Counted from the stretch's first letter, positions 43,901 to 55,689 are shown. The stretch is DNA of 64,000 nucleotides from Macrostomum hystrix (GCA_950097015.1 CATNEN010000007.1:4330001-4394000); one strand, 5' to 3'. A program made the numbers and translations. The notes: a model not told the origin generated them from the sequence alone.

Positions 43901-44733
43901 GGTGGATGGGGCGGCCCCCTTTGTCCATAGATTAAACAGCTGTTTGATACGCCAGCAAAACTCGCCTGCATGTCGTTGCCACGGCCGGTAGTGCCGAGAT
44001 CCTCAACTCCGGCCACTTCGGAAGCGAAGCGCACACAGCGGGTGCAGTGAATGCAGCGAGTCATGATGGTCTTCACCAGCGGTCCGATGTTCTTATCTTC
44101 CACTGCACGCTTTCCCTCGTGCAGATTGTCGGTGAAGCGAGACCGGTCGCTGCCGAACACCATCGACTGGTCCTGCAGGTCGCACTCGCCACCCTGTCAG
44201 AGAATCCAAAGGTGAATATTTGAAAATGGGATGAGAAACTGCGATCTGCTAGCAGCCTATTCGGTGTGCTTCTGTTTCAATTATTTTTTGACATAGCATA
44301 GCGGTATGCTTTATCAGCCTTCCCATAGACAGACCTGATCGCAGATCGGGCAGTCCAGCGGATGATTGACCAGCAGGAATTCCATGACACCTTCGCGAGC
44401 CTTTCGAGTCATTGGGGAGTCTGTCTTGACCCGCATGCCCTTCATAACTGGCATGGCGCAGCTGGCCACAGGCTTGATGGACTTCTCAACTTCCACTAGG
44501 CACATGCGGCAGTTGCCAGCAATGGACAGGCGCTCGTGATAGCAAAATCTGGGGATTTCCACTCCCGCCAGAGCGCAGGCCTGCAGAACAGTCATGCCCG
44601 GGTCGCATTGCACCGGCTTCCCGTCTACAAACACTTCAACTTTGTTGCTGCTGGGAGCGGCAGTGGCGGAGAAGCGGCGGGCGCGGGCGGCGCCAGCCAT
44701 CAGACGCCTGGCTGAAGCGATTCGGCCGAGCAT
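40997..44733 (-). CDS. NDUFS1: NDUFS1, complex I 75-kDa iron-sulfur subunit, seven exons
   Basis: Exons: 44733-44335, 44193-43966, 43627-43325, 43105-42638, 42550-42217, 41824-41511, 41140-40997. They sum to 2190 nt, 729 aa (human 727), phases all consistent. It carries electrons through the matrix arm of mitochondrial NADH dehydrogenase. An Arg/Ala-rich import leader (about 1-28) is followed by the [2Fe-2S] ligands Cys64, 75, 78, 92; the His124-Cys128-Cys131-Cys137 [4Fe-4S] site; and Cys180, 183, 186 with Cys230 for the second [4Fe-4S]. The molybdopterin-oxidoreductase-like part holds [45 protein letters not shown] and [10 protein letters not shown]. All ligands are intact. Intron 2 has a GC donor (see findings). 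Exon 6 is ended at GTAAGT rather than the GTGGTA three bases upstream. Confidence 0.97.
41885..42065. repeat. GAGTGAGGTGGGTRTC minisatellite in NDUFS1 intron 5
   Basis: About eight units of roughly 17-19 bp, some in alternating pairs (GTCGGAGTGAGGTGGGTATC, AGGGAGTGAGGTGGGTGTC). It shares the GAGTGAGGTGGGTG core with the arrays at 9910 and 16275 but not their flank. Confidence 0.85.
43170..43215 (+). repeat. tRNA-like B-box remnant
   Basis: CCCGGGTTCGAATCCACGC contains a perfect GGTTCGAATCC B-box in NDUFS1 intron 3. No cloverleaf or A-box at the right distance is evident, so I read it as a SINE remnant. A like motif (TAGGTTCGAATCTGC) is at about 19139 in MADD intron 14. Confidence 0.4.
43775..43960 (+). 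repeat. SINE-like element, family A, with A-box and B-box-like motifs
   Basis: TAGCACATTGGTTAGAGC (A-box-like) and GATTCGGGTCC (degenerate B-box) are followed by TTTACCCAGCTGTAAAATGG, GTGGGTGGATGGGGCGGCCC and CCATAGATTAAACAGCTG. It is antisense in NDUFS1 intron 2 and ends a few bases from that intron's GC donor. Confidence 0.55.
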
Positions 44734-44739
44734 GGCGGC

Positions 44740-45705
44740 TACTGGCTGTTGCTGCTGCGGATTGAGAGTTCGAATGCAGCATTGCCAAACTCAAACTTTT
44801 CCAATAACTTCAGATTTAGAGCATGTGTTTCATAGTTTCCACAATAAACTATTATATTATAGGTTCATTAAGCAGAATATAAGTTCTGTACTTTTGCTAA
44901 AATGCTACAAAATATATGTAGCTAGCATAGAGAGCAGAGACTATTGCATGCAAAGCAATCGACTGCTCAGCCAATTATTTCTACCTAATTGCCCACATAA
45001 ATCTATAGTTGATATTATTAAAAACATATCTATATTTCCAAACTGGTTGCACTTTTTACAGAAAAAATGGACGTGCACTAACTCATGCAGCATTTTATAA
45101 AAAGAGCATGCTACATGTTTTGCCTATAGAGTAGCAGTTGTCTCTCAGGCAATTGTTGTAGACCCCATTCATATTAAAACCACATGACTAATACTCATTT
45201 CTATGTAATCATAGAAAAGCATGAGTTAAAAAGTATAAATGAGAACCAGTTAAATAGTTCTGATTTTTCAGCTTCAATATAACAAAAAACAAACCTTAAA
45301 TAAAAGAGCTTGCAAGTTTCAGTTTCTAATAAAGGCACATAAATAATATTAACGATTTTTGTTAAGTTTCTGATATCTATGTTTTCAATATTACAATGTC
45401 TAGCCATGTGTAAAAATGGTAGTTATAACTATGATCTTATTAATTCGTATATAAATGAAAGTCTTTGTTTCTATAGCTAATCACTTGAACATGCTGTTAT
45501 ATTTCATTGTTCCTATTAGATCAAAACAATTATGGAAAGATTGCTAGCAACTATTGTAAGCATATCAACTTTTAGCAATCTTGCAGTTCCACACATTTAA
45601 TTATTTTTAATTTCAATTGTATTTAATTTAATTTAATTTAATTAATCATTTAGTCGATTTCATAAATTCAGAATAACTTCAGTTTGACAACTCAATCTCA
45701 AGTTG
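44740..45705. other. AT-rich spacer upstream of NDUFS1
   Basis: Contains the NDUFS1 5' region and then AT-rich DNA without a supported feature. Confidence 0.4.
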
Positions 45706-45710
45706 CCAAC

Positions 45711-46654
45711 ATGGCAGGACGTCCACCAGCTCTAACAACCATTGTACCACCTGGCGAACTTTGAAAGCCTGCAGAATTGTGCAACTTGGACCCTACGATG
45801 CCTGAACTGGGTGCGATGACAGCAAATCCAATGGAGACCAACAAGTGGCTGGCCAAGTATTGGCTTCTGGCAAATGAATGCCATTGTGACAGTTGTCCTG
45901 GTCATCCATCAATGCATCTTCAACATCGTGGGGGAGACCACTTTGTTGATGACTGTGCATGGGCCAGTCCCCGATGCCGACTGCAGGCTTCAGTCCGCAA
46001 GGGTTCCTTCTTTGAGGGAAGCCATCTGACGCTGACCCAGCTACTTGACCTGATCTACTGGTGGGCCACGGGTGCCAAGCAGGCCAAGGTGCAGCACCAA
46101 TGCCACATTGCCAAGCATACTATTGTTGACTAGCAAAATTTCATCAGGGTCAGTTCCTTCAGGACCACCCTTTGCAGCTTGGTGGCAATGGTGTCGACAT
46201 TAAGGTGGATGAGAGCTACTTCTTCCACCAGAATTATCATCAGGGAGCCTTTCGCCCTGGGCAGTGGGTGCTCGGGATGATCGAGCGTGGTTCTAACCGC
46301 TGGATGATGGTGGCTGTTCCAGACAGGTCGGCGGCAACTCTTTTGCCAATCATTGCCCATCATGTGCTTCCTGGCAATCGGATCATCACGGACCAGTGGC
46401 AAGCCTATAACCAACTGGCCAACCATGTGACTGTCAATCACTGGCTCAACTTTGTGGACCCCAACAATCCAATGGTCCATACCAACACCATTGAAGGCAC
46501 ATGGGCCCATGTCAAGGCCAGACTGCGGTCCATGCACGGAACATCAAAGGCACTATTTGAAACACACCTAGAAGAGTTTCTCTGGCGCCGGTGCTTCCAG
46601 TGGAAGATCTTCGGGAATCTTCTATTCTGGGTGGCTCACTACTACCCCGTGTAA
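45711..46654 (+). pseudogene. Merlin-type (IS1595/ISXO2-like DDE) transposase, inactivated
   Basis: The N-terminal part (45711-46133) has a zinc-binding-like CHCDSCPGHPSM and LTLTQLLDLIYWWATGA. The catalytic part (46172-46654) reads KVDESYFFHQNYHQGAFRPG, VLGMIERGSNRWMMV, DRSAATLLPII, ITDQWQAYNQL, TVNHWLNFVDP and TNTIEGTWAHVK, ending in the FLWRR motif. These are hallmarks of the ISXO2-like domain of Merlin DNA transposons, with DDE candidates in VDES, TDQW and TIEG. It is broken: TGA after PPGEL (45762), TAG at 46131, and a frame change near 46145. Terminal inverted repeats were not found. Confidence 0.8.
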
Positions 46655-46772
46655 TTGGTGCAGCTTTGCTAGTCTGAGGTTTCCAGCATGTGTTTGACTG
46701 TCTCTTGTTGTTTCCTGTTGCATTGCATTGCATCACATTGCAGTTATGTTGCCGTCTGAAACAATTTAACAT

Positions 46773-47261
46773 TAAAAATAAGGCAGTTGTTATTTGTCCG
46801 GTTAACCAGACAAATAACCATTTTATTATTTGTCTGGTTAACTGAGTTATAACTTATAACTAAGTTATAAGGGGTTGTAGCACTACCACAAGAACATCTA
46901 TCATTTGTAAGATAAAATAATTAACAAGCTGCAAAAGGACAGTCATTCAGATTTGAAGTTTGTCTCAAATTATTCTTGTTTATCAGCTAATTAAAAAATG
47001 AAAACCTTTTCCAGCAATTCGGTTGTTTCAGGGACTAACTTAGTTCAAGGGTATAGTTTGGTCTTTGTGAGGTCAAGACTCAAGATGGCTCTCAGCAGGG
47101 CAAGAGTGGTCTTTGGGAGGATCATTGCTCTTGCTCATTGAAAGGGGAGAAATTAAGTCCTTGGGTGGTTAACCGGTTAACCAGACAAATAATCAAATGG
47201 CTATTTGTCCGGTTGGCTATTTGTCCCGTTAACCAGATGAATAACAACTACCTAAAAATAA
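46773..47261. mobile_element. 471-bp MITE with inverted repeats and 9-bp target duplication
   Basis: The ends read GGCAGTTGTTATTTGTC (left) and, reverse-complemented, GGTAGTTGTTATTCATC (right), each extending into a GGTTAAC-centred palindrome, about 35 bp of imperfect TIR. The element (46782-47252) is flanked by exact TAAAAATAA copies (46773-46781, 47253-47261). Extra TTTGTCCGGTTAACC-type copies lie inside both ends. It has no coding capacity. It sits about 120 bp after the Merlin transposase; kinship is possible, but the 9-bp duplication also suits MULE-type elements. Confidence 0.8.
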
Positions 47262-49060
47262 TTAAACATGCGGAACTGCAAGATTGCCCAACTTTTAATG
47301 TATATTTTTTAATTGTCTTCTAAGTAGTTTAGAGTAATTATCATATTAAAAAATTAAAAAATATAAAAAAATTTTTTACTAGTAAAAGTAAAAACTAATT
47401 GAATTATATTTTGCATGTAAAAAATAGATTCTTAAATATCTGTTTAGATAGATGGCACAGTCTATTTGGTATAGAATTTTGCTCTCCAAAGTCTTTCAGC
47501 ACAAAGTTGTCATAAAAAGTAGTTTCTGTTATAATATACAATATATAACAATGATTCAGATTTTATATGGGCAAATAAACCATTCAGTCAAAGGAGGAAG
47601 AAAAAAGGTAATATAGGGTCAGAAGAAAATAATTAGCACAGTCACAGTGGCAGTGGGCCATATTTACTGGCAAAAAGATAAGATGGGGGATATATGATTA
47701 TTGAGCCTTGTGGGCTATATGTGGCCAATAGCCTAGAGTTTTCCAACCCAGTGTTTTAAAGGTTCTAGGTAAGGAAACCTTTATGATACATATTTCTGTT
47801 AATATTATCGTTATCAATATAAGTTTTATAATTAAAAACACCCACATTGAAAAAAATATGGCTAAAATAAGTTGTTACAATCAGCATAGCACTAGTTTTA
47901 TACTGTTATCCATACCGTCTAAGTATTAAAAAAGAAGTTTATTGACCTGGTAGGCCCTACTAGTAATATGCACGACTGTATAGCTGTACGATCTGAAATT
48001 TAACATGTAGACCTACATCATTTAAAGAAGTGATAGTTAGCTTAAAATAACTATTTGGGCCTATTTAAAGCAAGAGTATAATTTACTGATTTAATGATTA
48101 TTGGCTTTCTTTCACTTCATTTCGTTTGAGTGTTTCAGTTTTAAAGTACGCAAGAAAATATTCATTTTTCTAAGAAATTAGTTTGCGTAATGAAATCGTA
48201 CTCAGATTTATACGTACTCGTAGATTTATATAGTTATCGTTTATTAGCGCATTTTAAAGTATTTTATAATGCATTTACAGGATTTATTCGCTATAGTAGT
48301 GCTTTGTTATTTTTTATCGCTTTTCTTTTTGTTATTACGCGCTCGTATATTTAAAGTTGCTATAAAAGTTAGAATCTTAAATTGTACTCTGCGGACAACA
48401 CATCTCGCTCTCTCTAAATATACTAATTTTCACGTGTTGGTTTCTGGGTGTGTGTCTGTAATTTCGACATCTCCTAGAATACTGGCAACTCAGTCTTGAA
48501 ACTTATATGGGAAAATGAGAAATTGTCCAAAGTCGGCTATAGGCTATTTTAATTCTGAAATTTCAAATTCTATGATCCTCAAAAAAGCAGAAAGGCTATT
48601 AAGTAGTATATAGTATGCAAATGCCTTCCCGCTGAGATGAAATTGGCTTTGGTTAAATGAGTTGCGTCAACATTTTGTGCCTATCTGTTCAGTGTATTTT
48701 CTCTCCAGTGGAGGGTTGGCAGTCGGTTTGAAAATGGGGCGGAGAGGTGGCCGTACGCACATTCTAACTGCCTCTGTGTATTGGAGGAGAGAGGGTGCCG
48801 TTAGTCAGTTCTATTCAGGGGTCTGATTTGTTCAATATCAAAGTGCGTGCGTACAATGGGCTGGGGCGGAGTTGGTGGGGTTAAAATTCTATTAATAAAC
48901 TTGGCGGGCCTCTCACTGTAGGCGGAGAAGAATGTGCTTGCTAAACTGGCTGCCCTTTGCGCTAAAAAGCAGTGAAATTTCAACTGAGAATTATTATTTT
49001 ACTTTTTAAGATTGGTGGATAAAATTTGTAATGCTGAAAAAAAACTGAGGCGATTTGAGA
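47262..49060. other. AT-rich spacer
   Basis: No exon, RNA gene or structured repeat recognised. Short ORFs here look random. Confidence 0.4.
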
Positions 49061-49069
49061 TCAGGCGAT

Positions 49070-50440
49070 CGGAGCCGCGATGGGAGATGAGGCGATGGGA
49101 GATCAGGCAATGGGAGATCAGGCGATGGGAGATGAGGCGATGGGTGATCAGGTGATGGGAGATGAGGCAATGGGAGATTAGGCGATGGGAGATCAGGCGA
49201 TGGGAGATGTGGCGACGGGAGATGAGGCGATTGGAGATCAGGCGATGGGAGATTAGGCGATGGGAGATGCCGCGATGGGAGATAAAGCGATGGGAGATGA
49301 GGCGATGGGAGATGAGGCGATGGGAGATGAGGTGATGGGTGATCAGGCGATGGGAGATGAGGCAATCGGAGATTAGGCGATGGGAGATCAGGCGATGGGA
49401 GATGAGGCGATGGGAGATGAGGTGATGGGTGATCAGGCGATGGGAGATGAGGCAATCGGAGATTAGGCGATGGGAGATCAGGCGATGGGAGATGAGGCGA
49501 TGGGAGATGAGGCGATGGGTGATCAGGTGATGGGAGATGAGGCAATGGGAGATGAGGCGATGGGAGATGAGGTGATGGGTGATCAGGCGATGGGAGATGA
49601 GGCAATCGGAGATGAGGGGATGGGAGATGAGGCGATGGGAGATGAGGCGATGGGAGATAAGGCGATGGGAGATGAGGCGATGGGAGATGAGGCGATGGGA
49701 GATGAGGTGATGGGTGATCAGGCGATGGGAGATGAGGCAATCGGAGATTAGGCGATGGGAGATTAGGCGATGGGAGATTAGGCGATGGGAGATTAGGCGA
49801 TTGGAGATCAGGCGATGGGAGATCAGGCGATGGGAGATGCCGCGATGGGAGATAAGGCGATGGGAGATGCCGCGATGGGAGATGAAGCGATGGGAGATGA
49901 GGTGATGGGAGATGAGGCGATGGGTGATCAGGTGATGGGAGATGAGGCGATGGGAGATTAGGCGATGGGAGATGAGGCGATGGGAGATGAGGCGATGGGA
50001 GATGAGGCGATGGGAGATGAGGCGATGGGAGACGAGGCGATGGGAGATGAGGCGATGGGAGATGAGGCGATGGGAGATAAGGCGATGAGAGATGAGGGGA
50101 TGGGAGATGAGGCGATGGGAGATGAGGCGATGGGAGATAAGGCGATGGGAGATGAGGCGATGGGAGATGAGGCGATGGGAGATGAGGTGATGGGTGATCA
50201 GGCGATGGGAGATGAGGCAATCGGAGATGAGGGGATGGGAGATGAGGCGATGGGAGATGAGGCGATGGGAGATAAGGCGATGGGAGATGAGGCGATGGGA
50301 GATAAGGCGATGGGAGATGAGGTGATGGGTGATCAGGCGATGGGAGATGAGGCAATCGGAGATTAGGCGATGGGAGATTAGGCGATGGGAGATTAGGCGA
50401 TGGGAGATTAGGCGATGGGAGATGAGGGGATGGGAGTCTT
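49070..50440. repeat. 15-bp satellite array
   Basis: About 90 copies of GATGAGGCGATGGGA with point variants (GATCAGG, GATTAGG, GGTGATGGGTGATC). A multi-unit block containing GGTGATGGGTGATCAGGCG recurs many times. Long open frames on both strands are artefacts of the 15-bp period. Confidence 0.97.
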
Positions 50441-50855
50441 TCTCCTCAACTTCCTCCGGAGGAGGAATTCAGCTCGTCTATATATACGAATACAAATATA
50501 CATGGTTCATGAGCCTTCGGCTGAAGCACGGGACTGTATGGCCCCCTCGGATATTAGTTTACCGTCTTCTTTAAGTATCTCGTGTATCCTTTGGTCCTCT
50601 TAATAGAGTTAAGGGTAATCAAGCTATAGTCCATTTTCCAAAATAGCTCTAATTACTTTTGATGTAACAGCCAACTTTGGGGGTAGTATTTTCTTTAGAA
50701 TAATGACCTCCCGTCCTCCCCCTTCTCGAGCCCAATAAGTGTACAATATGCGTTTAGTAATGTTCTTCTGCCTAATTGTTAGAATACATTTTATAGAGGG
50801 GCTTTTTAATAACTTAATGCACTATTGATGCACTCTTACAGAAGTTTTCTAATAC

Positions 50856-52356
50856 ATGTTATGTAGTGCTCGAGGCAAGTCGCTATACATGTTTTTGGGG
50901 TTCGATAAAGGTTGTCTTTACTGCTCCCCAACCGGAAGCATCTCCAAGAGGCGGCGTCAATTGCCAACGACGGCTGTGGCTTCCTCAGTCCCAGGTGGGT
51001 CAGAGCAGTACTGGCTCGTGCAGTTTCTGCCCCAGCGCAATTTCCGAGCTGTGCAGTCCCGTCGAATTGCAACTGCAGCTCCCTCCGGGGGCTACAAGCG
51101 CTGGTCGGAGGTTGAAGTGTACTGCGCCAAAAACATCAGCCCCACAACTTTAAGTCACTGCGCAGTACTCTTTAATGGTCCCTTTGCATCCTACTCCATT
51201 GCCAAGATGCACGAGCAGCTGTGCCGTAACGTGCCTCCCGATCCGGTTTCAGTGCAGCCTACTTGCGTGCAGTGCCAGCTGCGGGATGCTCAGCTGCTGG
51301 AAGCACGCAGTGCTGCCGCCTCGCTGCGAGACACGGTCAGCCGCACTGCAGCTGAAGCCAGTCAGCTGCGAGATGAGCTGGCAACGTCTATGGCAGTACA
51401 GGATGAGCTGCGGGGCGAGATCGATCGCCTGCGCAGTGTCATCGACGCACTGCATTTTGAGCAGCAGCGCGACAGCGCACATTTGGCCAACGGACTGGCA
51501 TCCGTGGCTGCGCTGGTGGAGCAGCTCCGTGCTGTTCCTGCTGCTAATTCTCAGCCTGCCCAGCTGCCCAGCGACCTCTTTGACATTGCGCTGACTCCGA
51601 TCAGCCAGGCAGTCAGCGACTACGGAGTGACTGCAAGATCCTGCAGTCAGAAGCCAGCTGCAGCCCGTTCTGCCACCAGCTGCACCCAGCGGCTCATGTC
51701 TGGCAGCTCGGTTTTGGTGAGGAGGCAAAATATTTCGCCAGTATTAAAAGCCGTCCTTGTCATCACTCCTTCATCATCAGGGTCTTCTCGCAAAATATCT
51801 CACAGGTTACCCCGGCAGGCTGGTCCCTACTTGCAGCCGCTCTGGCCGAGTACAAGGCCAACAGGACAGATGCCACTCGCCGCCTTTTGATTCGCAAACT
51901 GCTGCAGGCCGTGTTTTCCGAAGAGGAAATTCGGTCCTGCACTTACAAGGGCAAGAGCCGCGGAGGCGAAGTCGGCCGGCCGCACTATTTGACAAGCGGC
52001 AGGCCGTCACGAGCTACTTGCTTAGTGAGGCTGGCTTGTCAAAGTGCGAGCGGGAGGTCCATGACGTATTCCGGCGCCTCACAGAGACTCACCGCCGTGC
52101 CCTCCGCCCGCCTACCAGCACTCCTAAGAAGAGCAGAGATGCCGACGGAGGCGCAGTGGGAGCCGCTGACGTTGCAGCCGGAGCCGCTGCCGACGCCTCC
52201 GGAGCCGCTGCCGACGCCTTCGGAGCCGCTGCCGACGCCTCCGGAGCCGCTGCCGACGCAGCCGGAGCCGCTGCCGACGCATCCGGGGCCGCTGCCGAAG
52301 CAGCCGGTGATGACGAATTTGAATTTGACGGGTCCGATGAGGAGGCTATGGAATAA
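50856..52356 (+). pseudogene. BEN-domain protein gene with one intron and an apparent frameshift
   Basis: Part 1 (50856-51716) has YWLVQFLPQRNFRAVQSRRI and WSEVEVYCAKNI, a small domain often found with BEN domains, then a coiled coil (LRDELATSMAVQDELRGEID). A plausible 89-nt phase-0 intron (51717-51805) leads to LLIRKLLQAVFSEEEI and YKGKSRGGEVGRP, the first half of a BEN domain. The second half (ALFDKRQAVTSYLLSEAGL, HDVFRRLTETHRRAL) is in another frame, so about one base is gained or lost near 51980. The tail has an 18-bp Ala/Asp-rich repeat and an acidic end (DEFEFDGSDEEAME). BEN proteins bind DNA and chromatin. Either a pseudogene or an assembly error. Confidence 0.55.
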
Positions 52357-52379
52357 CTTATAAGTTATTAATTAATTAA

Positions 52380-53690
52380 TTATTATACAACTCTCTTCCT
52401 GTGGGTCACTCCAAGTGTGGTTTGCGCTGCCGCTCTTCCCCAGGTCGGGTCGGATGAGGCGAACAGGTCGGGGCTGCCTTCAATTGCTTAGTCTTTATTA
52501 GGAAGAACAGAAATAGAAAGAAATGAAGCTCTCGCCTACACCCTAATTGGCTCCGTCTGCGCAGTCCCTACTTTCTTGCTTTTATTTGGTTTAATTTTTT
52601 TCGTTTTTTCTATGTGCTTATTGCTTTTTTTGCTGCCTATGTGCTTATTGCTTATTTTTGCTGCCTATGTGCTTATTGCTTATTTTTGCTGCCTATGTGC
52701 TTATTGCTTATTTTTGCTGCCTATTATTGATTCTTTATTCTGCATTGCTATTTGCTTCTTCTTTATGTTTCTGATTGCTTTTGTTTTTTGTTTGCTTTGT
52801 TTGGTAATCAAACTAATAGGCCATTCCATTGCGACTTCATTCCACTGGATAGAATAAACAGAATGGATTGCTAGTCCACCCCCTGGATCCCAGTTGATAG
52901 GCCCATTGTTTTTTCATTGTGTTTACATACGTATATACATATCTATGACTAAATAAACGCTACGCTTAACAAAATCACAATTTTCTAAATACCAATAATG
53001 CAAACAAATGCAGAACTATTTGTGCGACATAACTCTTTCAAAATCTTCTTTACACTTCAATTTAAAGGAGCGTTAAACATAGACCCTTTTTAGTTAGCTC
53101 CTATTATTAACTTTTCTATCCCATTACAACAACTAGCAGCTGTTACGGACGAGCAACTTTTACGCAGTATTTGAGCCGCATGAGCAACTTTTACGCAGTA
53201 TTTGAGCCGAATGCACAACTTTTAACCAGTACTTGAGCCTCATGGCCCACTTATTTGTACACTATCCATCCGGCCACGGCTGTCACGTGACTTTTTGCGG
53301 GAATCCACCAGTTGAGCCGCTTAACCATCATTTAACCAACACTTTAGCCGTATTGACAACTTTTAAACAACATTTGAGACGCCACAGCCGTAATTGACCA
53401 GTTTTTTAGCCACCTATAACCTACATGACCAGCTGGAGTTTCCCTGCCACCCCAACCCCTGTAATGTACGCACAACCATGCGCCAACCCCCGCCCCACGT
53501 ACTCCACCCCCTAACTAGCGGCTCAAGCGGCTCATATGATCCGTTATTAAGACGTTTTTGACCTGAAATCGCGGTCCGCGTTTGACATTTGGGGTTAAAA
53601 GTTGCTAAATCGTCTTAACTCTTACCCCTCTTAAAATAGCTAACTGAGTGCTGCACTTAGCGGAGTTGAGACACTTTTGACCCACAACGG
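52380..53690. other. spacer with small phrase-like repeats
   Basis: At 52605-52730 are four copies of a 28-bp unit (CTGCCTATGTGCTTATTGCT plus TATTTTTG). At 53145-53420 are degenerate units with AACTTTTACGCAGTATTTGA and GCCGCATGAGC. No gene seen. Confidence 0.6.
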
Positions 53691-53698
53691 CGGCTCAC

Positions 53699-54288
53699 TT
53701 TTTTCATCGGGAACATGATCCACGGGCCGTGTGGCGAGCTGAACCCGGCCTGCCCTTGCATGGAGAACGGCAAGTGCAGCAAGAGCTTCCCGAAGGACTT
53801 CCAGCCGGTGACGCTGACGAGCGACAGTGGCTATCCGTTCTAAAGGAGGCGCTCCCCTGAGATGGGAGGCTTCACGGTAGACAAACTGTTCAAGGGTCGC
53901 AGCATCCGAATGGACAACAGGTGAGTCAGTAGCTGCGTGGCCATAGCATTTCTGTGCTCTGCAAGCCGGTGCTTCCGTCCAATCACCAGGTGGGTGGTGC
54001 CATACAACCCGGACCTGCTGCTTCAGTTAGCGTGCCATTTGAACGTTGAAGTTTGCGCCACTGTCAAGTGTGTGAAGTACGTGATCAAGTACTTGATGAA
54101 GAATGGCGACATGGCTGTTTTCAAAGTCGCCGCCACCGCAGGAGCTGCTGAATCTCAGCCGAGTGCTCCTCCTGAGAGGCAGGCGAAGTCACGGGATGAA
54201 ATCTCCGAGTACCTGTCTGCACGCTACATTGGTCCGATGGAAGCTGTAAATACTATCCTGGCCTTTGAGGTAATTGCTCTGCTGTGAT
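53699..54288 (+). pseudogene. Helitron Rep fragment (copy 2)
   Basis: Exon 53699-53920 encodes [20 protein letters not shown] and [10 protein letters not shown] but has a TAA in GYPF*RRR. A 69-nt GT-AG intron (53921-53989) leads to WVVPYNPDLLLQLACHLNVE and the Rep tyrosine region VKYVIKYLMKNGD. Similarity ends at 54270 with ILAFE. It corresponds to the middle of the longer Helitron gene at 56-62 kb, with the intron in the same place. It lacks the upstream HUH motif and the helicase. Confidence 0.8.
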
Positions 54289-54289
54289 G

Positions 54290-55675
54290 TAGCTGTGTAC
54301 TAACTGCGACTGCAATGTTCCGAACAATAAGTAGCTTAGCATTGCAACTATTGCCCTTGAATGAGGCCCCTCTTATTATAATAAATGACTTAAAGAGTCA
54401 GTTCAATGCAGCTATCTCATTGTGAATGGACTTTGCAAAAGCAACTGGAGCTACATCCTTCGACCTTTGGTTTGACGCTTTTAATAAAGCTAACACTGGC
54501 TATATATAGCTATGATATATGATATATCAGATTATCATACTAAATCCCCCCTCTCTTTTCTAGTCACACTCCTCAGCAGACTTCTCTTTTCTTATTTGCC
54601 TCATTCACATTATCAAATCTTATTCTGAATCAAATCCCATTTTACATAAAAGTCTATTTTAAATTAGAACCCATTTTGATAGTTCATAATGGATAGCTAA
54701 TATCAATGGCTAATTGATCAATGGACCAATTTCTAATCTCCTTTCTTTTTCTTAATGATTCCAGTTCTCATCAGATCCTATTTCTCATCTGACCTCTTTT
54801 CTTTGTAATCCATTATGTATCATTCTTCATTACAAATGCATGCCTGACAATGTCTTTTAAAATAGAATAAGGGAATTACCAGGAGTGCAGATTCATGAAT
54901 CATGGGACTGGTCTTTGTCCGCTAAAACATTTTTTGTATTTCTTCAATTACAAAGCACATTGAAAACAGCAAAGCAACAACAATTGAGTGAGCATTCGGC
55001 AAAATTATTATTATACAAATACATATCATTATGACGTTATAAGAAGACACACACTCTCAACGTCACACACTCAACGTCACACAAAAAAGCTTTACTGCTT
55101 GGGAAGCATTCACAGCCGGGGTCGGCATTAAGCAAGTTCATTCACTCTTGCCACCGCACAGCTCAACATGCTTAGTCGGCCATCACAAGATGGTCTGCGA
55201 TTAGGCTGCTTCAGACCATGGCTGCATACCCTCCATTTTATCGTGGAAGAACCTCTGAATCGTGATAAGCAGCGAACACGTATTTCAACCACGTCTCTCA
55301 AGGCCCATTGATATGCAGTCAACCTGCTCCAAAATGAACAGGATTTACGCTGATGTGACTCATTGGGCCAATGGGCAGAGCTCAACTATCATGCACCATT
55401 TACACATCAGGCGGCTCAACTTGTGATGGCGACTCACTGCAACATCTCACAGACACAATTACACAGCAACTGTCTCACCCATGCTACACTCAATCTGAGT
55501 AATTCAGTTTGAAATCTTTGTCCGAACCAATTACTCGTCCATAGACATTCGCGAGTCGCCGTAATGCTCAGCCACATCAGCTCTAGGCGTAGAAGTGAGG
55601 ACCTGCTGGCTCCTGTATTGCCCGTCTCGGGAGAATGTAATCTGCGAAATGAAATGGGGGATAAAATCTCTTTAA
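54290..55675. other. spacer between Helitron copies
   Basis: AT-rich, no supported gene. A short direct repeat (CTCAACGTCACACA) lies at about 55057-55083. Confidence 0.4.
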
Positions 55676-55689
55676 TCTAATACCTAAAT

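Noticed and set aside
49006-50366. Long ORFs on both strands of Pro-Ser-His-Leu and Met-Gly-Asp-Glu-Ala repeats
   Set aside because: Artefact of the 15-bp satellite period.
55128-55385. 85-codon minus-strand ORF between Helitron copies
   Set aside because: No recognised domain, splice partner or composition difference.
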